Assembly: GCA_036389275.1 (NCBI GenBank)
Contig: DASVQE010000114.1
Location: forward strand, 1-64,000
DNA from: QHVT01 sp036389275
GTDB lineage: Bacteria > Acidobacteriota > Thermoanaerobaculia > Gp7-AA8
Reading direction: 5' to 3'
DNA length: 64,000 nucleotides
Positions 55,569 through 63,099 of the stretch are shown piece by piece (position 1 is the first letter of the stretch; each line of letters starts with the position of its first letter). A program made the translations under genes and the position numbers. Below the pieces are notes generated by a model. The model was not told the origin of the DNA, did no database searches, and saw only the letters and a program-made list of their open reading frames with translations.

Positions 55569-56192
55569 ATGAAGGTCTTGCTCGTGGTCGGAGGAGTCTT
55601 GTTCCTCCTCCTCGGATTCGTTCTGCTGGTGATCGCGCTGATCGTGTGGCTGGTCGGCCGCAACCGGCGCCCGGCCGCAGGCGTACCCGTGCAGCAGCCG
55701 ATGCCGCAGGCCGTGCCGCAGCCGATGCCGCAGCCGGTGCAACAGCCGCCGATGCAGGCCGCGCCGATGCCGCCGCCACCGCCTCCGCAAGCCGCGTCAT
55801 TCGCACCACCGCCGCCGCCAAAATTCACGCCGCCGCCATCCGCGCCGATCGTGCCCGACGAGAGCAAGACCATGGCCGTCGGAGTCGGCGGCTTCGGCGC
55901 GCTGCACGGACTCTCCGGTCCGGTGATGGGGCGCGTCTTTCCGCTCGATCCGAAAGGCTTCTACATCGGCCGCGACCGCACCATGGCCGACGTCGTCATC
56001 GAAGATCCGAGCGTATCGAAGCGTCACGTCTGGATCGGCGTGCGCGACGGCAGCGTCGTCGCCGTCGATCAGTCATCGACCAACGGCACGTATCTCAACA
56101 CCATCGGCAATCGCATCACCGAGGCGCGGCTCGCGCCGGGCGACACGCTCATCATCAGCGACGATGTGGCGCGCTTCGCCTTCCGCGTGTGA
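55569..56192 (+). CDS. membrane-anchored FHA domain protein
   Basis: The 207-residue protein has one N-terminal TM helix (VLLVVGGVLFLLLGFVLLVIALIVWLVG) and a Pro/Gln-rich linker (about 38-95, PQ and PP repeats). A FHA domain for phosphothreonine binding follows (about 115-205: GFYIGRDRTMADVVIEDPSVSKRHVWI, VVAVDQSSTNGTYLN). The key GR, S-x-x-H and NG residues are all present. It is likely a scaffold at the membrane for a Ser/Thr kinase pathway; no kinase is in the window. It is followed 8 bases later by another membrane-anchored protein. Confidence 0.88.
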   Translation: MKVLLVVGGVLFLLLGFVLLVIALIVWLVGRNRRPAAGVPVQQPMPQAVPQPMPQPVQQPPMQAAPMPPPPPPQAASFAPPPPPKFTPPPSAPIVPDESKTMAVGVGGFGALHGLSGPVMGRVFPLDPKGFYIGRDRTMADVVIEDPSVSKRHVWIGVRDGSVVAVDQSSTNGTYLNTIGNRITEARLAPGDTLIISDDVARFAFRV

Positions 56193-56200
56193 GGTAACGG

Positions 56201-56881
56201 ATGAAGAGCACGAAGATCCTCGGCGGCTGCGGATGTCTGAGCACCCTGATCGGCCTCGGCCTGATCGCAGCATCATTCATGATTCACAGCGGCGACGGCC
56301 CGTCGAATCCGCTGGAGCGCTTCCTCCCGAAGCCGAAGACCGAGACCGCCCACTACGCCAACACGCGCGAAGGCCGCGGCGGCAATCTCGCCGAGAACTA
56401 CGTCGACTTTTCCTTCGACTATCCGAAGGATTGGGACATCAAGACCGAGGATCCGGACAACGTCAACTACGTCACGGTGGAGAAGAAAGTCGAAGGGAAG
56501 ACTCACGAGAACTTCAACGTCGGCTACATGAAAACCACCGGCAGTGCGGAAGGAGACAAGGAAGTCTTTCCGCAGCTCATGAACCAGTTGCAGGGGCAGT
56601 TCGCGCAGCAGTTTCACAACCTGCAGAAGGTCTCCGAAGGGCCGACGAAGGTCGGCGAGTACGACGCGTACGAGGCCGTGTACAGCAGCGACGCGGAGCT
56701 CGGCGGGCAGACGGTCAACATCTTTACCAGAGCGATCCTCCTGCCGACGCCCGACCACACCCACGGCGTGACGCTGATTCTCCTCGGCACGTCATTCGAT
56801 CCCGACTTGCAGAGCGCGTCGGACATCGGGAACAAAGGCGAGCTCGCCGACGTGCTGCAGTCGTTCAAGTTCGGCGAGTGA
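56201..56881 (+). CDS. membrane-anchored hypothetical protein (PsbP/DUF1795-like)
   Basis: The 226-residue protein has a Gly/Cys-rich N-terminal helix (ILGGCGCLSTLIGLGLIAASFMI). A beta-rich extracytoplasmic domain follows: YVDFSFDYPKDWDIK opens it in PsbP/DUF1795 style, then VEKKVEGKTHENFNVGYM, YDAYEAVYSSDAEL and LADVLQSFKFG at the end. GAGGTAA precedes the ATG. A near copy of the GGTCAANNTGTTTAC motif lies at 56713-56727, in a different reading frame from the other copies. Function is unknown. Confidence 0.78.
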   Translation: MKSTKILGGCGCLSTLIGLGLIAASFMIHSGDGPSNPLERFLPKPKTETAHYANTREGRGGNLAENYVDFSFDYPKDWDIKTEDPDNVNYVTVEKKVEGKTHENFNVGYMKTTGSAEGDKEVFPQLMNQLQGQFAQQFHNLQKVSEGPTKVGEYDAYEAVYSSDAELGGQTVNIFTRAILLPTPDHTHGVTLILLGTSFDPDLQSASDIGNKGELADVLQSFKFGE

Positions 56882-57170
56882 CGCGGCCGGCTCGCGACAC
56901 GCACAGCATCCGTCGCACGCCGTAGACGAGCAGCGCCGTACCGACGACGACCTCGCCCGCCGACCACCGCACGATCAGCGGGACATCTGCTTTCGTATAG
57001 ACGCGGCCGGGCGCGTCGGAGTCGGAGAACGTCGTCTCCTTCAACCATCCCTGCTGCAGTTGGAACGCGACCCAGAACGAGAGCAAGCCGACCACGGCCA
57101 GCGCGAGGCCGATGGCCATCATCGTCGCCGCGCGGCCATCTCGCGGCGGCCGCGCGTACGGCTCGCTCAC
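56865..57170 (-). CDS. small two-TM membrane protein
   Basis: The 101-residue protein starts at a GTG that overlaps the stop of the serine-hydrolase gene by 3 bases (GTGA). TM1 is AIGLALAVVGLLSFWVAFQL; an outside loop (TTFSDSDAPGRVYTKADVP) links to TM2 (WSAGEVVVGTALLVYGVRRML). No family is recognised. Overlap and direction place it last in the transketolase/serine-hydrolase operon. Its 3' end overlaps the convergent gene by 17 bases. Confidence 0.65.
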   Translation of the reverse strand: MSEPYARPPRDGRAATMMAIGLALAVVGLLSFWVAFQLQQGWLKETTFSDSDAPGRVYTKADVPLIVRWSAGEVVVGTALLVYGVRRMLCVSRAGRVTRRT

Positions 57171-58075
57171 TGCAGCTCGGCCAGCACGTTCTTCGCCGCG
57201 GCCGGAATGAGCGTGACGTCCTCGGCGATGCCGCGCGTGAAGATCACCAGGATCAGCTTCCGTCCGTTCGGCAGCTCGAGGTACGCCGCGTCGTGGCGCA
57301 CCTCGCTCGTCCATCCCGCTTTCGACCAGAGCTTCGCGTCGGCCGGCAGCGACTCGCCGATGAACTCCTTCACCTGATTCTCTTCCTTGCGCAGCGGCGA
57401 CAGCGGCCGCGCCAGCAGCGTCATCATCGTCTCCGCGCTCGGCGCGCGGCGGCGCACGATCCACAGCAGCAGCGACGCCGTCGCATTGGCGGTGAGCTTG
57501 TTGCGGTTCACGCGATCGGGCCCGAGCGCCTGCGCGTCGCGGCCGTACGGCCCGAAGCTCCACGGCTTCATCATCGCGTTGACGTTGTCGGTGTAGCCGA
57601 GGCGCTGGAAACGCTTCGTGATGGCGCGGCGCCGCTCGATGAACTTCCGCAGCGCCCGTCCCTGCAGCGGCGGACCCGACGTGGTGCCGGCCAGGATGTC
57701 GACGATGTACGCGGTGGCGTCATTGTCGGAGACGCTGATCATCTCGCGCAGCGCGTGATCCATGTCGCCGACGTTTTCCTTGTGCGTGGCGAAGACGTCG
57801 GTCATGTAGAACAGCTTGATCACCGACGCCGGATAAAACGGCGTGTCGCCCTGATGATCTCCGCGCGAGATCGTCGACGGATTGGTCAGATCGATCGCGC
57901 TGATGGCCAGATCTTCCGGCTTCAGTTTCGGATACGCGGCAAGCGTCGCCTCCGCCGCGTGACGCAGCTTCGTCGACAGCGCCGGATCGGCCGGCAGGTC
58001 GCGAAACTCGCGATAGTCCGCGCGCACCGACGCGGCGACCAGCAGAACGACGGCAACGAATGCGCGGCGCATCAT
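57167..58075 (-). CDS. exported serine hydrolase, class A beta-lactamase-like
   Basis: The 302-residue protein has a signal peptide (MMRRAFVAVVLLVAASVRA). The penicillin-recognising fold shows YPASVIKLFYM (SxxK, Ser near 83), VSDNDATAYIVD (SDN) and WSKAGWTSEVRHDAAYL (K-x-G box with Ala in place of Thr). A 30-residue segment before SDN is longer than in true beta-lactamases. It may be a peptidoglycan-active or ester hydrolase and not a drug-resistance enzyme. It overlaps the transketolase stop by a base (ATGA). Confidence 0.85.
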   Translation of the reverse strand: MMRRAFVAVVLLVAASVRADYREFRDLPADPALSTKLRHAAEATLAAYPKLKPEDLAISAIDLTNPSTISRGDHQGDTPFYPASVIKLFYMTDVFATHKENVGDMDHALREMISVSDNDATAYIVDILAGTTSGPPLQGRALRKFIERRRAITKRFQRLGYTDNVNAMMKPWSFGPYGRDAQALGPDRVNRNKLTANATASLLLWIVRRRAPSAETMMTLLARPLSPLRKEENQVKEFIGESLPADAKLWSKAGWTSEVRHDAAYLELPNGRKLILVIFTRGIAEDVTLIPAAAKNVLAELQ

Positions 58076-60195
58076 CAACTCGCCATCCACTCCTTCATCC
58101 GCGCCGCGATTTTCTCCGGCGTGAAGCCGAGCTCCTCGGCGATCCGTTCGTACGGAGCGGAAGCGCCGAAGCGGTCGATGCCGATGACCAGCGCGTCGCG
58201 GTTGACGATCGAGTACCAGCCGTCGCTGCGGCCCGCTTCGATGCAAACCACGCGGCTGCGGTCCGGCAGCACCTGATCCTGATACGCGCCCGGCTGATGC
58301 TGGAAGAGCTCGAGCGACGGCGCGGAGACCACGCGCACGTTCGTCCCTTCGCCGCGCAGCAGGTCGGCGGTCTTCACCGCGAGCGGCACCTCGGAGCCGG
58401 TGGCGATGATGGTCACGTCGCCCGCTTCGTAGCCTTCGATCACGTACGCGCCGCGCAGCACGCGCTGCGGATCGAACTCGATCGTGCGCGGCAGCGGCTC
58501 GAGCTTCTGCCGCGTCAGCACGATCACGGTCGGTCCGCCCTTCGTCGTCAGCGCGTGCGCCCAGGCCATGGCCACCTCGACGCCGTCGGCCGGGCGGAAG
58601 AGCGTGAGGTTCGGGATGAGGCGCAGCGAGAAGAGCTGCTCGATCGGCTGGTGTGTCGGGCCGTCTTCGCCGAGGAACACCGAGTCGTGCGTGTAGATGA
58701 AGATGGATGGGATGCCCATGAGCGCGGCGAGCCGCACCGATGCGCGCATGTAATCGGAGAAGATCAGGAACGTCGCGCCGTAGCAGCGCCACGCGCCGTA
58801 CAGCGTGACGCCGTTCACGATCGCGCCCATGGCGTGCTCGCGGATGCCGAAGTGCAGATTGCGTCCGGAGAACACGTCGAGCGCCGGCGTCGCTTTCTCA
58901 GAGCCTTTCGCGCGCTCGACGCTGCCGCCGTCCTTGATCAGCGTGTTCGTCGACGGCGCCAGATCGGCCGAGCCGCCGACGACGAACGGCGCGATGCCGG
59001 CGATCTTCTGAATCACCTGGCCCGACAGCGCGCGCGTGGCGATGGCTTTGTCCGACTTCGCGCCTTCGAGCAGCGTCGCCTCGAATCCATCGGGCAGCCA
59101 GTGCGACCAGTAGCGGTCCCAGTCATCGGCGAGCTCGGGATGGCGCGAGCGCCACGCCACCATCTCCTTGTCCCACCGCTTCCGCTCGCGCGCGAGCTTG
59201 CGCGTCTTGCGCGTGAACTCTTCGCGCACGTCCTGCGGCACGAGGAAGGTCGGCTCCTGCGGCCAGCCGAGGGCTTCTTTCGTTGCCTTCACTTCATCCG
59301 CGCCGAGCGGCTCGCCGTGCGCGCGCGCGGTGCCATGGAACTTCGGACTGCCCCATCCGATCACCGTCTTGCAGATGATCATCGACGGGCGCGTGCGCTC
59401 TTTCTGCGCGCGCTTGATCGCCTTGCGGATCGCGGCGCGGTCGTGGCCGTCGATCGACTGCACGTGCCAGCCGACCGCCTCGAAGCGCTTCTTCACATCT
59501 TCGGAAAATGCGAGCCGCGTCTCTCCTTCGATGGAGATGTTGTTGTCGTCATATAGATAGATGAGATTGCCGAGGCCGAGGTGTCCGGCGATCGACGCCG
59601 CCTCGGAACTGATGCCTTCCATCAGATCGCCGTCGGAGCAGATCGTGTAGATGAAGTGATCGACGGGATGAAACGGATCCTCGCTGTCGAAGCGCGCCGC
59701 GAGCATCTTCGCGGCCAGCCCCATGCCGACGCCGTGCGCGAAGCCCTGGCCGAGCGGACCGGTGGTGACCTCGATGCCGCTGGCGTGGCCGTACTCCGGA
59801 TGGCCGGCCGTGCGCGAGCCCCACTGACGGAAGTGCCGCAATTCGTCCAGCGTCATATCCGGATGTCCGGAAAGATGGAGGAGCGAATAGAGCAGCATCG
59901 ACGCGTGGCCGGCCGAGAGGATGAAGCGGTCGCGGTTCTTCCACTTCGGCTCGAGCGGATCGTGGCGCAGGAACTCCGTCCAGATCACGAAGGCCATGTC
60001 GGCCATGCCCATCGGCGTGCCGGGATGTCCCGACTTCGCCGCCTCGACCGCATCGACGGCGAGAAAGCGGATCGTGTTGACGCAGCGCTCTTCGAGCTCG
60101 TCCTTGCGTCCGACGTTGGGGCGGTTGCTCTCTTCTGCGACGGAGATCGCCGCGGCACCTTCGGCTGCGGTGCTGCCGGGTGTCGGGTCCTGCAT
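58075..60195 (-). CDS. tkt: transketolase
   Basis: The 706-residue TPP enzyme of the pentose phosphate pathway has ANTIRFLAVDAVEAAKSGHPGTPMGMADM-type opening residues. Other blocks are DRFILSAGHASMLLYSLLHLSG, GPLGQGFAHGVGMGLA, CSDGDLMEGISSEAASIAGHLGLGNLIYLYDDNNISIEG (TPP motif) and DSVFLGEDGPTHQPIEQL. A 32-residue N-terminal tail (TAAEGAAAISVAEESNRPNVG) precedes the fold. AGGAGG lies 5-6 bases before the ATG. A copy of TCTTTCCGGACATCCGGA lies at 59858-59875. Confidence 0.96.
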   Translation of the reverse strand: MQDPTPGSTAAEGAAAISVAEESNRPNVGRKDELEERCVNTIRFLAVDAVEAAKSGHPGTPMGMADMAFVIWTEFLRHDPLEPKWKNRDRFILSAGHASMLLYSLLHLSGHPDMTLDELRHFRQWGSRTAGHPEYGHASGIEVTTGPLGQGFAHGVGMGLAAKMLAARFDSEDPFHPVDHFIYTICSDGDLMEGISSEAASIAGHLGLGNLIYLYDDNNISIEGETRLAFSEDVKKRFEAVGWHVQSIDGHDRAAIRKAIKRAQKERTRPSMIICKTVIGWGSPKFHGTARAHGEPLGADEVKATKEALGWPQEPTFLVPQDVREEFTRKTRKLARERKRWDKEMVAWRSRHPELADDWDRYWSHWLPDGFEATLLEGAKSDKAIATRALSGQVIQKIAGIAPFVVGGSADLAPSTNTLIKDGGSVERAKGSEKATPALDVFSGRNLHFGIREHAMGAIVNGVTLYGAWRCYGATFLIFSDYMRASVRLAALMGIPSIFIYTHDSVFLGEDGPTHQPIEQLFSLRLIPNLTLFRPADGVEVAMAWAHALTTKGGPTVIVLTRQKLEPLPRTIEFDPQRVLRGAYVIEGYEAGDVTIIATGSEVPLAVKTADLLRGEGTNVRVVSAPSLELFQHQPGAYQDQVLPDRSRVVCIEAGRSDGWYSIVNRDALVIGIDRFGASAPYERIAEELGFTPEKIAARMKEWMAS

Positions 60196-60279
60196 TGAAT
60201 CCTCCTGGCGAGTGCGGGCGGCGGTACGAAGAAAGCGGATTATACTCGGCGCCGTCAGCGCCAATCCGGGAGAGTGACG

Positions 60280-60846
60280 ATGGTGGACGAGAGCGTCACG
60301 GTCAAAGGGTCGCCCGTGCGGAGCCTGCAGAAGTTCATCGATGCGGAGCTCACGCCGCCGCAGCGCGAGGCGGTGTTCGCGGCGCTGCCGCCGGAGTACG
60401 CCAAGCGCTTCCGCACGCCGGTGCTCGCGACCGAAACGGTGCCGGTGCACATGCTCAATCGCTTCACCGAGGAGTCGGCGAAGGCGAAAGGCGAAACGCT
60501 GGAGGCATTCGCGCGGCGCGCCGGTCGCGAGGCCGCGGGCGATGCCGTCAAAGGGATCTATCGCTTCTTCGCACTGGTGATGACGCCGCCGGCGCTGCTC
60601 GGCAAGGCGTCGCAGATGTGGAGCTCGCTCTACAACCGCGGCGAGTTGCGCGTCGACAGTCAGACCGAAAAGAGCGCGCACATCCGGCTGGCGAATTTTC
60701 CTTCAGAAGTGGCCGGATGCTCGCGCGTGACCGGCTGGCTCGAGCGCATGGCCGAGCTCACCGGCGTGAAGAACGTGAAGGTCGTGCAGACGCAGTGCGC
60801 CGCGAAAGGCGGCGCGGCGTGCGAATGGGATCTGACCTGGAGCTGA
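60280..60846 (+). CDS. DUF2378/V4R-like hypothetical protein
   Basis: The 188-residue soluble protein has LQKFIDAELTPPQREAVFAALPPEYAKRF, LNRFTEESAKAKGETLEAFARRAGREAAGDAVKGIYRFFALVMTP and SSLYNRGELRVD. It ends with VAGCSRVTGWLERMAELTGVKNVKVVQTQCAAKGGAACEWDLTW. The last part, with spaced Cys residues and a closing C-x-W, resembles the V4R/DUF2378 type of small-ligand domains. This is a pattern judgement. It starts 84 bases from the divergent transketolase gene and is followed 4 bases later by a cyclic-nucleotide-binding protein. Confidence 0.7.
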   Translation: MVDESVTVKGSPVRSLQKFIDAELTPPQREAVFAALPPEYAKRFRTPVLATETVPVHMLNRFTEESAKAKGETLEAFARRAGREAAGDAVKGIYRFFALVMTPPALLGKASQMWSSLYNRGELRVDSQTEKSAHIRLANFPSEVAGCSRVTGWLERMAELTGVKNVKVVQTQCAAKGGAACEWDLTWS

Positions 60847-60850
60847 CGGT

Positions 60851-61285
60851 TTGAACAAGATTTTCCCGCTCGAGTCGGATCATCCGCTCTTCCGCTATTT
60901 CACCGAGTCGGAGCGCGAGCGCATCGAGGCCATCGGCGAAGTGCGCCGCGTCGGCGAAGGCGATTTCCTGATCCGCGCCGGTGAGAACGACTCGACGCTG
61001 TTCGCCGTCGAAGATGGTCACCTCGACATTCTCGCGGCGCGCGAAGGACAGACGTCCGTGGTGGCCACCGTCGGTCCCGGCGACGTCCTCGGCGAAGTGT
61101 CGTTTCTCGACGACTCGCCGCGCACGGTGTCGGTGCAGGCCGGCGAAGCGACGACCGTGCGTGCGTGGGAGAAGCGGACGCTCTCCGAGGCGCTGGCATT
61201 CGAGCCGCAACTGCTGGCGAAATTCGCGGTGGCGCTGTGCGAGCTGCTCGTCGAGCGCATGCGCGACAACGCCCGCCGCGTCTGA
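60851..61285 (+). CDS. cyclic-nucleotide-binding domain protein (no output domain)
   Basis: The 144-residue protein is a single cNMP-binding fold. HPLFRYFTESERERIEAIGEVRRVGEGDFLIRAGENDSTLFAVEDGHLDIL and the phosphate-binding cassette GDVLGEVSFLDDSPRTVSVQAGEATTV are typical of the Crp/EPAC fold. The Arg that binds the cyclic phosphate is present in the SPRTV segment. No DNA-binding or enzyme domain follows, so it may regulate a partner protein such as the upstream gene product. Translation starts at a TTG, 4 bases after the preceding stop. Confidence 0.87.
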   Translation: MNKIFPLESDHPLFRYFTESERERIEAIGEVRRVGEGDFLIRAGENDSTLFAVEDGHLDILAAREGQTSVVATVGPGDVLGEVSFLDDSPRTVSVQAGEATTVRAWEKRTLSEALAFEPQLLAKFAVALCELLVERMRDNARRV

Positions 61286-61287
61286 CG

Positions 61288-62568
61288 TCACGGTTTCCAG
61301 AGCTGGTTCGGCTGCCCGTGCTCCCACGGTTTGTAGTGGAGCGCGAACTCGATGCGCTTCGCGCCCGACGGATGCGAGTAGCGCCAGAACTCGATGAACG
61401 GGTGCGGGCGCGGATCGACTTTCGAGTCTTCCGCGAATTTCTTGAACGCCAACGCCATCGGCTCGTTCAGGTGCGTCATCTCCAGCGAGAAGACGTCGGC
61501 CTGATGCTCGACGTAGCGCGAGACGCCGTTCGTCACCGGCGAGAGCAGGAACGAGATCACGCTCACGATCAGTAGCAGCCACGGGAACGAGGCCGGATCG
61601 CCCGGCGCGCGCACGCCCCAACGCGCGCCGTAACGCGCGAGCCCGCGGTCGTGCACGCGCTGCGCGGTCCAGAGGATGGCGATCGAAAGCAGCAGCGAAA
61701 GGATCAATCCTTTCCAGATGTGCTTGAGGACGTAGTGCCCCATCTCGTGGCCCATGACCGCGAGGATCTCGTCCTCGGTCATCTTCGCGAGCAGCGTGTC
61801 CCACATGACGATGCGTTTGGTCGGGCCGATGCCGTTGACGTACGCATTCATCGTTTTGGTCTGCTTCGATTTGTTGACCTGGTAGACGCGGCTGCCTTCG
61901 ATGCCCGCTTTCGAGGCGAGGTCGAGGAGTTTCTGTTTCAACTGCTGGTTCTGCAGCGGCTCGAATTTGTTGAAGAGCGGATCGAGCACGAGCGGCTGAA
62001 CGACGATCAGAGTGATGATCAGAGGAATGCTGGCCAGCCAGAGCACCAGCCACCAGCGCTTCACGCGGCGGATGATGGCCAGCGCGCCGGCGCCGATGAG
62101 CGAGCCGATGAGCAGTCCGACGGCGAGCTCTTTGGCCTGGTCGCCCATCCACGAGGCGAAGGTCTGGTCGCTCAGATCGAATTGATGCGGGACTTTGAAT
62201 CCGGCGTAGTAGGTCAGCGGAAATTCGAGCAGCGCTTCGACGAGCGTAAAGAAGATGATGTAGAGCACGGCCATCAGGAACGGCCTGCGCGTGATGCGCT
62301 CGGCCGCGTCGCGCATGCGCCGCGAGATGCCGCTGAGCAGCAGCAGCGTCAGGAGCGCCAGCGAGTAGCCGGCGCCGACGAAGTAGAGGGTGTCGTTGAT
62401 GCGGCTGTGGCGGCGCATCTCCTCGGTCACATGGACTTCGAAGCGGTCGTCTTTCGCTCGCACGCCGCCGCCGGAGCCCGCCGGCTGGGCGCTGAGCGTC
62501 GCGACGACGGCGGTGGTGACCACGGCCGCGGCGGCGAAGGCGAGTGCGAGTTTCGCGAGCGTACGCAT
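61288..62568 (-). CDS. M48A (Ste24/CAAX protease-like) membrane metallopeptidase
   Basis: The 426-residue zinc protease has a signal or TM at the start (MRTLAKLALAFAAAAVVTTAVVATLSA) and several TM helices. The Ste24 N-terminal region (FPLTYYAGFKVPHQFDLSDQTFASWMGDQAKELAVG) precedes AVMGHEMGHYVLKH (HExxH near 272). VEHQADVFSLEMTH (third ligand Glu near 355) and MNAYVNGIGPTKRIVMWDTLL are also visible. It probably degrades membrane proteins. The ATG at 62568 removes an unsupported 22-residue extension. It is divergent from the ferritin-like gene, 25 bases away. Confidence 0.93.
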   Translation of the reverse strand: MRTLAKLALAFAAAAVVTTAVVATLSAQPAGSGGGVRAKDDRFEVHVTEEMRRHSRINDTLYFVGAGYSLALLTLLLLSGISRRMRDAAERITRRPFLMAVLYIIFFTLVEALLEFPLTYYAGFKVPHQFDLSDQTFASWMGDQAKELAVGLLIGSLIGAGALAIIRRVKRWWLVLWLASIPLIITLIVVQPLVLDPLFNKFEPLQNQQLKQKLLDLASKAGIEGSRVYQVNKSKQTKTMNAYVNGIGPTKRIVMWDTLLAKMTEDEILAVMGHEMGHYVLKHIWKGLILSLLLSIAILWTAQRVHDRGLARYGARWGVRAPGDPASFPWLLLIVSVISFLLSPVTNGVSRYVEHQADVFSLEMTHLNEPMALAFKKFAEDSKVDPRPHPFIEFWRYSHPSGAKRIEFALHYKPWEHGQPNQLWKP

Positions 62569-62593
62569 CGACTTCAGTCTATCCTCTCGCGTC

Positions 62594-63043
62594 ATGAGCA
62601 TCGATAAAGAGAAGGTCGCTCCCCTGCTGAACAAGATCCTGGAGATGGAGCTCGCCGGCGCCGTCCGCTACACGCACTATTCATTGATGGTGTTCGGCTA
62701 CAACCGCATCCCCATCGTCTCCTGGCTGCGCGAGCAGGCCACCGAGTCGCTCACGCACGCGCAGCAGGCCGGCGAGATGCTCACCTCCCTCGGCGAGCAC
62801 CCATCCCTAGGCATCGGCGCCCTGCTCGAAACCCACAAACACGACATCGGCGACATCCTCCGCGAGTCCCTCGCCCACGAACGCACCGGCCTCCAGCTCT
62901 ACCGCGACCTGCTGGCGTTAGTCGAAGGCCAATCCGTCTGGCTCGAGGAATACGCCCGCCAAATGATCTACGCCGAGGAAACCCACGCCTTCGAAGTGGA
63001 CAAGATGCTGAGGAAACCGGGGGACCTGACTAGCGGTATGTGA
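62594..63043 (+). CDS. ferritin-like / bacterioferritin-family protein
   Basis: The 149-residue four-helix protein has metal ligands in ferritin-like order: KILEMELAGAVRYTHYSLMVFG (Glu and Tyr/His), EQATESLTHAQQAGEMLTSLG (Glu-x-x-His), HERTGLQLYRDLLALVEG (Glu) and MIYAEETHAFEVDKMLR (Glu-Glu-x-His). This supports a di-iron centre for iron storage or oxidation. The usual haem Met is not evident. It ends right where the 23-bp repeat region begins. Confidence 0.88.
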   Translation: MSIDKEKVAPLLNKILEMELAGAVRYTHYSLMVFGYNRIPIVSWLREQATESLTHAQQAGEMLTSLGEHPSLGIGALLETHKHDIGDILRESLAHERTGLQLYRDLLALVEGQSVWLEEYARQMIYAEETHAFEVDKMLRKPGDLTSGM

Positions 63044-63099
63044 GGCGGGCCGGGCACGCGAGCGCCGCCGCTGCGACGCCGCGGCGCGGTCGCGCGCCA

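Noticed and set aside
57167..58075. Beta-lactamase resistance gene
   Set aside because: The KTG box is altered (Lys-Ala-Gly) and the omega-loop Glu is not evident; a generic serine hydrolase call is safer.
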